Part shown: piece after piece, positions 58,400 through 64,000 of the stretch
Layout of the letters: each line of letters starts with the position of its first letter
Numbering within the stretch: position 1 is the stretch's first letter
NCBI RefSeq assembly: GCF_020544465.1
Contig: NZ_CP066126.1
Coordinates: 186,001 to 250,000 of the forward strand
Length of the DNA: 64,000 bases
Direction of reading: 5' to 3'
Source of the DNA: Chromobacterium rhizoryzae
GTDB taxonomy: Bacteria > Pseudomonadota > Gammaproteobacteria > Burkholderiales > Chromobacteriaceae
Translations under genes and position numbers: made by a program
Notes under the pieces: generated by a model
What the model saw: the letters and a program-made list of their open reading frames with translations, nothing else
What the model was told of the DNA's origin: nothing
Database searches by the model: none

Positions 58400-59082
58400 C
58401 GGAAATCCTCGGTGGAGCGGGCAATGTGTTTCAAGGCTTCGCGCCGGCTGAGCCCGGATAGCGGCGTGGCCGCGACAAAGGCGCGCACGGCGCGGGCGTC
58501 GGTGTAAGCGTATTCGCGCAAGGCCCAGCCTATGGCCTTGCGAATGAAGAATTCGGCGTCGCCGGCATTGGCGGCGCAGTAGCGGAACAGGCGTTCGGCG
58601 TCGGTGTCGGTTTTCCAGCGCAGCTGGTGCAGGATGGCGACGCGGCGCAGCCAGAAGTCGGCATCGCCGCTGAGCGCGTCCATATCGTGTTGCAGATCGC
58701 GGTGTTGGCGCGCGAGCGTGCCGACCACCCAGGCGGCCAAGCCGTCCACGCAGTCCCACCAGGGCTTGGCGGCGGCCAGGGTCAGCAGCCGGGGCAGGCT
58801 GGCGGCCGGCAGTGCCTCGGCGCGCTCGGTCAGCAGGTCCACCGCCGCGTATTGGAATTCGCGTTCCGGCTGCCGCCACAGTTGTTCGGCCAGCTCCAGG
58901 CAGTATTCCGCGGTTTGGGTCTTCAGCGCGCGGATCCAGGGCGTGGACACCTTGCGGCGCGCCGGCGTGGGCACGCCGAGAAAGTCGAACTGCCCGCGCA
59001 TATAGGCGCGCATCGGCGCGGCCTGTTCCGGGACGGCGACGGCGCTCAGTCCGGCGCGCAGCGCGGCGATGTCGGCGTTCAT
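58396..59082 (-). CDS. DNA alkylation repair protein (AlkD-like)
   Basis: 228 aa all-helical HEAT-like protein: YMRGQFDFLGVPTPARRK, KPWWDCVDGLAAWVVG, FFIRKAIGWALREYA, as in AlkC/AlkD DNA glycosylases that excise N3/N7-alkylpurines. Start ATG 59082 overlaps the end of fosA by 4 bp. Its linkage to purC is probably just shared transcription. Confidence 0.88.
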   Translation of the reverse strand: MNADIAALRAGLSAVAVPEQAAPMRAYMRGQFDFLGVPTPARRKVSTPWIRALKTQTAEYCLELAEQLWRQPEREFQYAAVDLLTERAEALPAASLPRLLTLAAAKPWWDCVDGLAAWVVGTLARQHRDLQHDMDALSGDADFWLRRVAILHQLRWKTDTDAERLFRYCAANAGDAEFFIRKAIGWALREYAYTDARAVRAFVAATPLSGLSRREALKHIARSTEDFR

Positions 59083-59498
59083 TCCGGCGCCTCGTCGAAG
59101 AAGCGCATGCCGGCGTAAGGGCGGGCGCGGCAGGCGGCCAGCCGCGAGGCCAGCGTACCTACGTGCAGTTCCAGTTGATGGCCGTCCGGGTCCAGGAAGT
59201 AGAGCGAGTCGCCTTCGCTGCGGTTGTCCCGCCATTGGCGGACGCCGGCGGCGGCCAGGCGTTCGCGCCAGGCCGGGAAGTCGGCGGCGTCCACGCCGAA
59301 GGCGTAGTGGGTGTAGCCGGGGGCTGGCGCGGCGGCCGGGTCCAAGGACAGGCACAGCCACAGGCCGTCCAGGCTCAGATAACCGCCGCCGTCCCAGCGC
59401 GCATGGGGCTGGCAGCCCAGGGTGAGGGCGTAGAAGTCCCAGGCGCGCTCCAGATCGCGCACCGCCAGGGTCAGGTGATTCAGTCCGTTCAGCTTCAT
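59079..59498 (-). CDS. fosA: FosA-like fosfomycin/glutathione transferase
   Basis: 139 aa VOC-fold enzyme. Metal ligands His8, His64 (GYTHYAFG) and Glu110, and the fosfomycin/K+ site NRSEGDSLYFLDPDGH with Arg93, Ser94, Ser98, Tyr100 and Arg119 match FosA; Lys90 of the Pseudomonas enzyme is Arg here. Adds glutathione to fosfomycin. The start is fixed by family alignment (GLNHLTLAV), yet no Shine-Dalgarno is present: the ATG lies 5 nt after a terminator T-run. Confidence 0.88.
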   Translation of the reverse strand: MKLNGLNHLTLAVRDLERAWDFYALTLGCQPHARWDGGGYLSLDGLWLCLSLDPAAAPAPGYTHYAFGVDAADFPAWRERLAAAGVRQWRDNRSEGDSLYFLDPDGHQLELHVGTLASRLAACRARPYAGMRFFDEAPE

Positions 59499-59503
59499 GG
59501 CGG

Positions 59504-59533
59504 AAAAATGGCGAAACCCTGAGGTTTCGCCAT
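59504..59533 (-). terminator. Rho-independent terminator between purK and fosA
   Basis: On the minus strand ATGGCGAAACC-TCAG-GGTTTCGCCAT is an 11-bp perfect stem with a 4-nt loop, followed by a T-run. It begins 5 bp after the purK stop and separates purE-purK from fosA-alkD-purC. Confidence 0.9.
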
Positions 59534-59537
59534 GCGC

Positions 59538-60668
59538 TTACAAAGTGTCCTTCAAGGCCCGGGCTTGATCCAAGGCTTCGTCGGCCGTAGCCGCCATCAC
59601 ATTGAAGTGGCCCATCTTGCGGCCGGGGCGCGCGCTTTTCTTGCCGTACAGATGCAGTTGGGCGTTGGGCGCTTCCGCCAGCACGTCCCAATTGGGCTGG
59701 GCGCCGTTGTCCTTCCACACATCGCCCAGCAGATTGACCATCACCACCGGGCTGAGCAGCTCGGTGCGGCCCGGCAGCAGGCCGCACATTGCGCGCACCT
59801 GTTGCTGGAACTGGTCGGTCAGGCAGGCGGTGAGCGTGTAATGGCCGGAGTTGTGCGGCCGCGGCGCGATCTCGTTGACCACCAGGCTGTCGTCGGCCAG
59901 CACGAAGAATTCCACCGCCAGCACGCCAACGTAGTCCAGCGCCTCGGCCAGCCGCATCGCCATGGCTTGCGCTTCGGCCGCCAGCGCCGGCTTGATGCGC
60001 GCCGGCACGATGGATTCGTCCAGGATGCCGTCGGCGTGGATGTTCTCGGCCACCGGGAACACCGCGCTCTGAGTGGCGCTGACCCGGGTGACGATGGCGG
60101 ACACTTCCAGTTGCAGGTCCAGCATTTTTTCCAGCACGCAGGCCTGTCCGCCCAGGTTGGCGTAGGCGGCGCGCGCCTCGGCCGCGGTGCTCACCCGCAC
60201 CTGGCCTTTGCCGTCGTAGCCCAGACGCGCGGTTTTCAGGATGCCGGGCAGATAGGGCGAGAGTTCGACCTGGATGTCTTCCACGCTCTGGATGGCCAGA
60301 TAGGGCGCGGTGGGCAGGCCGGCCTTGGCGATCCAGGCTTTTTCCGCGATGCGGTCCTGGGCGATGGCGACGCAGTCGCCGGACGGGGACACGCGGGTGG
60401 TCTTGGCCAGCAGGCGCATCGCGTCGGCGTTGACGTTCTCGAATTCGGTGGTGACGGCGGCGCAGCTCTTGGCCAGGTCTTCCAGCGCGGCCGGATCATT
60501 GAACGGCGCGCACAGGTGGCGGTCGGCGAAGTCCGCCGCCGGCGCGGCTTCGTCCGGGTCCAGCACGGTGACGCGGTAGCCCATGGTCTTGGCGGCCACG
60601 GCGAACATGCGGCCCAACTGGCCGCCGCCCAGGATGCCCAGCATCGCCGGGGGCAGGATGGCGGCCAT
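59538..60668 (-). CDS. purK: N5-carboxyaminoimidazole ribonucleotide synthase
   Basis: 376 aa ATP-grasp enzyme: LGILGGGQLGRMFAVAA at the N-terminus, AWIAKAGLPTAPYLAI, ARLGYDGKGQVRV, NEIAPRPHNSGHYT. Makes N5-CAIR from AIR, ATP and bicarbonate. ATG 60668 shares its last base with the purE stop region, so purE and purK are translationally coupled. Confidence 0.96.
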   Translation of the reverse strand: MAAILPPAMLGILGGGQLGRMFAVAAKTMGYRVTVLDPDEAAPAADFADRHLCAPFNDPAALEDLAKSCAAVTTEFENVNADAMRLLAKTTRVSPSGDCVAIAQDRIAEKAWIAKAGLPTAPYLAIQSVEDIQVELSPYLPGILKTARLGYDGKGQVRVSTAAEARAAYANLGGQACVLEKMLDLQLEVSAIVTRVSATQSAVFPVAENIHADGILDESIVPARIKPALAAEAQAMAMRLAEALDYVGVLAVEFFVLADDSLVVNEIAPRPHNSGHYTLTACLTDQFQQQVRAMCGLLPGRTELLSPVVMVNLLGDVWKDNGAQPNWDVLAEAPNAQLHLYGKKSARPGRKMGHFNVMAATADEALDQARALKDTL

Positions 60669-61156
60669 TATTCGATCTCCGGCAGGGTCATCGCCAGCAC
60701 GGTTTCTTCTTGCTTGCGGCGGAAGGCGATCAGTTGTTCCGCCAGTTCCGGGCGGGTGGCGGCCAGCATGGCCACGGCGAACAGCGCGGCGTTGGCGGCG
60801 CCGGCCTCGCCGATGGCGAAGGTGGCCACCGGGATGCCCTTGGGCATTTGCACGATGGAGAGCAGGGAATCCTCGCCGCGCAGGTATTTGGACGGCACCG
60901 GCACGCCCAGCACCGGCACATGGGTCTTGGCGGCCAGCATGCCCGGCAGGTGGGCGGCGCCGCCGGCGCCGGCGATGATGGCCTTCAGGCCGCGCTCGGC
61001 AGCGGTTTCTGCGTATTGGAACAGCAGGTCGGGAGTACGGTGGGCGGAGACGACGCGGGTTTCACAGGCGATGCCGAAGTCTTTGAGCACGCGGGCGGCG
61101 TTCTGCATGACTTCCCAATCGCTGTTGCTACCCATCACGATGCCGACTTCAATCAT
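60668..61156 (-). CDS. purE: N5-carboxyaminoimidazole ribonucleotide mutase
   Basis: 162 aa class I PurE: GIVMGSNSDWEVM, VVSAHRTPDLL with the catalytic His, GAGGAAHLPGMLAA and SIVQMPKGIPVATFAIG. Converts N5-CAIR to CAIR. First gene of the purE-purK operon; its promoter should lie in 61157-61258. Confidence 0.96.
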   Translation of the reverse strand: MIEVGIVMGSNSDWEVMQNAARVLKDFGIACETRVVSAHRTPDLLFQYAETAAERGLKAIIAGAGGAAHLPGMLAAKTHVPVLGVPVPSKYLRGEDSLLSIVQMPKGIPVATFAIGEAGAANAALFAVAMLAATRPELAEQLIAFRRKQEETVLAMTLPEIE

Positions 61157-61258
61157 GGCGGAGAAGCTCGCTGGTTGAGGCTAAAGCCGGGATTTTACCC
61201 GATTGGGGCCTGCTGCCGTTATGGTTTTTTATTTTGACATCAAGGTACTTAGGGCATA

Positions 61259-62095
61259 TCACATCAGCCGCGGATAAGTGAACAGAATCAGGTGCACAGC
61301 GTTGAAGGCGACATGGGCCAGCACCGCCCACAAGACCTGGCGGGTGGCGGCGTAGACCAGGCCGTAACCCAGGCCGGCCAGGGTGGCGAGCCCCACCCAG
61401 ACCCAGCCGCCGGCGACGTGGACCAGGCCGAAAGCCACCGCGGCGGCCATCAGGGCGGGAAAGGGTTCGGTGCGCAACTCCAGCCAGCGTTGCAGGCCGG
61501 CGCGGAAGAAGGCTTCCTCCGCCAGCGAAACCAGGAAGAAGTTGGCGAACAGCCAGGGCAGCAGCCAATGCGGCCATTTCGGCGCCCAGGCGATGACGCC
61601 GGCCACGCTGGCCAGGCCCAGCACGACCAGCAGCAGCAGCGCGCCGACGCCGGCCGCCGCCGGGCCCCAGCGCCGTTCCACTTGCGGGCTGGCGGCCAGC
61701 ACCATCAAGAGCAGCCAGCCGGCGGCGCCCTTGTCGTAACTCCAGTACAGCCGGTAGGGCGCGCTGTTCGGCGTGCTCAGGCCCTGCCACAGCAAGGGGT
61801 TGTCGAAGCCGGGCAAGGCGTGCAGCGCCAGCGCCAGCAGCAGCGCGATCCAGACCAGCCACAGCTCCGGCCGCCGGTAGTGGCGCGCGGCCAGGCTGAC
61901 GGCGAGGGCGGCGAGGAGGGCCGCGGCGCCCAAGGGCTGCACCAGGCCGCAGGCGACGGCGACGCCGGCGCTGCTGAGCGCGGCCAGGCGGGAGGGCCAG
62001 CGCAGGCGCAGGCTTTCGGCCAGCAAGGCCAGGGCCAATAGGAGGAAGGCGGCAAGGGATAGGGAATCCGGCAGGGGCGGGGTGGGCAGAGGCAT
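61259..62095 (-). CDS. CPBP (CAAX protease-like) intramembrane metalloprotease
   Basis: 278 aa from ATG 62095, mostly hydrophobic with about 8 helices. Motifs of the Abi/CPBP family: EExxxR (SLAEEAFFRAGLQ), FGLVH, and HxxxN (LAHVAFNAVH). Bacterial members are often linked to bacteriocin immunity or have unknown roles. Lone gene. Confidence 0.85.
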   Translation of the reverse strand: MPLPTPPLPDSLSLAAFLLLALALLAESLRLRWPSRLAALSSAGVAVACGLVQPLGAAALLAALAVSLAARHYRRPELWLVWIALLLALALHALPGFDNPLLWQGLSTPNSAPYRLYWSYDKGAAGWLLLMVLAASPQVERRWGPAAAGVGALLLLVVLGLASVAGVIAWAPKWPHWLLPWLFANFFLVSLAEEAFFRAGLQRWLELRTEPFPALMAAAVAFGLVHVAGGWVWVGLATLAGLGYGLVYAATRQVLWAVLAHVAFNAVHLILFTYPRLM

Positions 62096-62140
62096 GGCGG
62101 GCTCGCGGCGGGATGGGTTTGGATACTGAATGATACCTAA

Positions 62141-62285
62141 GAACCTGTTTACGATCTGCTGCGCGTCGTGAGACGTGGCACGGTGAGTATGGCATTCAAA
62201 ATGCTCGTGTACCGTGTGCGCATTCCGCTTTCCCCACCGCAACGCCATGTCATGTCTTGGTTCGCGAGATCGTAAGCGCGCCCTG
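62141..62285 (-). repeat. Type 1 palindromic repeat, diverged copy
   Basis: About 145 bp starting GAACCTGTTTACGATCTGCT and ending near AGATCGTAAGCGCGCCCTG (right end degraded). The reverse complement aligns with the other full copies (AAGCGGAATG, GAGCATTTTGAA). It lies between the subtilase terminator and the CPBP gene and is not fused to a stop codon. Confidence 0.75.
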
Positions 62286-62296
62286 AAAGCGTTGAG

Positions 62297-62340
62297 AAAA
62301 AAGCCGCCGCCGTCTGGTTTTGGGCCAGAGCCGCGGCGGC
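62297..62340 (-). terminator. Rho-independent terminator of the subtilase gene
   Basis: On the minus strand a GC-rich stem (GCCGCCG...CGGCGGC with an inner CTGG/CCAG) is followed by TTTTTT. It lies about 75 bp beyond the subtilase stop. Confidence 0.8.
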
Positions 62341-62415
62341 AGGCTCCCGGTGTGCAGGGAAAGGAAGCCGCAAGCGAACCGGCGGCCGGCGCCGGGGCGC
62401 CGACCGCCGGCCGGC

Positions 62416-63894
62416 TTAGTTGGCTTTGGCCGCGCGCACCGCGGCGGCGGCGTCGGTGATGCCGGCGGAGCAACCTTCGCAATCCGCCGCCGGTTGGCGG
62501 GCAGTCTTGATCAGGATGTTGCGCACCGCTTTCCAGTTGAGGCTGGGGTTGGAGGACAGCATCAGCGCCACCAGGCCGGCCACGTGGGGCGTGGCCATGG
62601 AGGTGCCCTGGAAGGCGGCGTAGCTGTCCGCGCCCGGCACGGTAGTACCACTGTTCAGCGTGGAGTAGATGCCGGGGTCGCCGCTGTTGAGGTCGCCGCC
62701 CGGCGCGGTGACGGTGGTGATCGCGCCGTAGTTGGAGTAGGAGGCGATGCCGCCGGACTTGCCGTTGGAAGCGACGGTGATCACGCCGGGGCAGCTGGCC
62801 GGGTTGGTGTTGCGCACGTTCTTCATCGCGTTGCCGGCGGCCACCACCACCACGCCGTTGCGGGCGTTGACCTGCTGGATGGCGTCGCGATAGGTGCGGC
62901 TGCACGGCTGGGCGCCGCCCAGCGACATGCTCAGCACCCGCGCCACATTGGCGTTGACCGGCGCGCCGGGCACGGTGGCGCCCACCGCCCACAGCATGGC
63001 GTCGGCGATGTCCGAGCTGGCGCCGCCGCATTGACCCAGCACGCGCAGCGGCAGCAGCTTGGATTTGGGCGCCACGCCGGTCAGGCCGTTGGCGTCGCCG
63101 GCGGCCGCGGCGATGGTGCCGGCCACGTGAGTGCCGTGCCAGCTGCTGTTGCCGGCGCGGCACAGGCTGCCGTCGCTGTAATCGCCCTGATCCAGGCCGT
63201 TGTTGGTGCGCGCGTTTTGCACCGGTTGGCCGTTGCTGTCCAGCAGCGGGCTGCCGTCGGCATTGGTCTGCGCCACCGCCGGCAGGCGCGCGCGCTTGGG
63301 ATCGGAGATGAAGTTGTAGCCCGGCTCCAGCAGATTGGGCTTGAGGTCGGCGTGCGGACGGTAGCCGGTGTCCAGCACCGCCACGGTGACGCCGGCGCCC
63401 AGCGACAGGTCCCAGGCGGCCGGCAGGTTCATCGCGCCCGGTTCGCCGGCGCTAGCCTGCATATCCCATTGCTTGGCCGCGTAGAGCGGGCTGCTGGGCA
63501 GGTAGTTGGGGCTCATGACGAAGTCCGGCTCGGCGTATTCCACCGCCGGGTCTTGCTGGATCTTGCGCGCCAGGGTCTGGGCTTCGGCCACGCTCATCGC
63601 CTTGCCGCTTTGATAGACGTAGGCGCCGGTGCCCATCTGGTGATGGAATTGCAGCGGGCTGCCGCTCAGTTGCTGCACGCGTTGGGTGCGGGCGGCGAAA
63701 TCCGCCGGGCGGCTGGACGGGGCGCGGCCGCCGTTGGCGATGCGAGCCTGGGTCAGTTGCAGCTGGGAGACGCTGTGGTATTTGACGATGATGCCGGTGA
63801 TGCCGGCGGCGGAGGGCGCCGCGGCGGCGATGTCGGCGCCGGCGCCGGCCAGCAGCGCGGCGGTCAGCAGGGACAGCGAGGTTTTGCGGTTCAT
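62416..63894 (-). CDS. Secreted subtilisin-family serine protease (S8)
   Basis: 492 aa from ATG 63894 (GGAG 9 nt upstream). Signal peptide (to about residue 26), an I9-like propeptide (about 30-125), then the S8 catalytic domain with Asp175 (VAVLDTGYRPHADL), His253 (SSWHGTHVAGT), oxyanion Asn355 (VVAAGN) and Ser432 (GTSMATPHVAGL). Cys residues in the mature domain suggest disulfides. Extracellular protease after self-processing. Confidence 0.95.
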   Translation of the reverse strand: MNRKTSLSLLTAALLAGAGADIAAAAPSAAGITGIIVKYHSVSQLQLTQARIANGGRAPSSRPADFAARTQRVQQLSGSPLQFHHQMGTGAYVYQSGKAMSVAEAQTLARKIQQDPAVEYAEPDFVMSPNYLPSSPLYAAKQWDMQASAGEPGAMNLPAAWDLSLGAGVTVAVLDTGYRPHADLKPNLLEPGYNFISDPKRARLPAVAQTNADGSPLLDSNGQPVQNARTNNGLDQGDYSDGSLCRAGNSSWHGTHVAGTIAAAAGDANGLTGVAPKSKLLPLRVLGQCGGASSDIADAMLWAVGATVPGAPVNANVARVLSMSLGGAQPCSRTYRDAIQQVNARNGVVVVAAGNAMKNVRNTNPASCPGVITVASNGKSGGIASYSNYGAITTVTAPGGDLNSGDPGIYSTLNSGTTVPGADSYAAFQGTSMATPHVAGLVALMLSSNPSLNWKAVRNILIKTARQPAADCEGCSAGITDAAAAVRAAKAN

Positions 63895-63921
63895 GTGTTA
63901 TTGCTCCAATGCGGCGACGGC

Positions 63922-64000
63922 TTAGTTCTTGACGTAGGGGATGGCGGCGAGGCCGGCCGGGGCATTGCCGCCGGCGGACGGGCTGCCCCAGGCGACGAAC
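63922..64000 (-). CDS. C-terminal end of an unidentified protein (partial)
   Basis: Stop TAA at 63922-63924 on the minus strand; the frame is open to the window edge, giving about 25 residues ending LAAIPYVKN, rich in Gly/Ala/Pro. It lies 27 bp upstream of the protease start on the same strand, so it may be co-transcribed. Too short to identify. Confidence 0.5.
   Translation of the reverse strand, partial: FVAWGSPSAGGNAPAGLAAIPYVKN

Noticed and set aside
1..64000. CRISPR arrays, tRNA or rRNA genes, complete insertion sequences
   Set aside because: No regularly spaced direct repeats, no cloverleaf or rRNA-like segments and no transposase frames were seen on either strand.

Overview
High-GC bacterial chromosome. 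I place it in Chromobacterium or a close relative (Chromobacteriaceae, Betaproteobacteria). The grounds are the overall gene repertoire, VioB-like proteins, a VgrG/Tle5 type VI secretion island, codon use and a dense family of short palindromic repeats. The genus assignment is an inference from content, not from a marker gene. No rRNA, tRNA, CRISPR array or complete insertion sequence was seen.

Layout. 1-5160: end of an unidentified gene, a repeat, then a chaperone-usher fimbrial operon (pilin, chaperone, usher, tip subunit; minus strand). 5584-13596: T6SS island of VgrG, a Tle5-type phospholipase D effector, two tandem Sel1-repeat lipoproteins (probable immunity proteins) and a peptidoglycan amidase. 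13612-15078: two short inverted-repeat elements and a GH16 hydrolase. 15079-29819: a long co-directional run that looks like a dedicated biosynthetic cluster, closed by a convergent MocR regulator (29917-31509). 31638-37777: DedA, a DsbG/TlpA/DsbD thiol-redox operon and a divergent two-component system. 37898-42783: a BBE-type flavin oxidase with a VioB-like protein split into two genes. 43017-51607: secreted glucoamylase, taurine tauABCD operon, S1/P1 nuclease, AAA ATPase. 51727-57288: small lipoprotein, GH24 lysozyme, methyltransferase, lipase-like hydrolase, GNAT and isochorismatase-fold enzymes. 57521-61156: purE-purK and fosA-alkD-purC. 61259-64000: CPBP protease, subtilase, and the end of another gene.

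Most interesting system. The 15-29.8 kb cluster encodes a CoA ligase, a complete PaaABCDE-type ring epoxidase without the rest of phenylacetate catabolism, an MFS exporter, a heme-oxygenase-like diiron oxidase fused to a cupin (the catalytic-domain arrangement of SznF), a class II DAHP synthase fused to a benzoate-CoA-ligase-like domain, anthranilate synthase subunits I and II, a hotdog thioesterase and a Rid-family protein. The set reads as a self-contained route: boost shikimate flux, make anthranilate, activate it as the CoA ester, epoxidise the ring, probably oxidise nitrogen, release and export. I cannot name the product, and the order of steps is inference.

A second striking pattern is the repeat family. 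At least six genes have a stop codon directly fused to the end of a repeat copy (consensus stop-GAACCTGTTTACGATC), and a seventh gene ends in the same way in a related repeat. These elements therefore sit precisely at gene 3' ends and may act as terminators or 3'-UTR modules.
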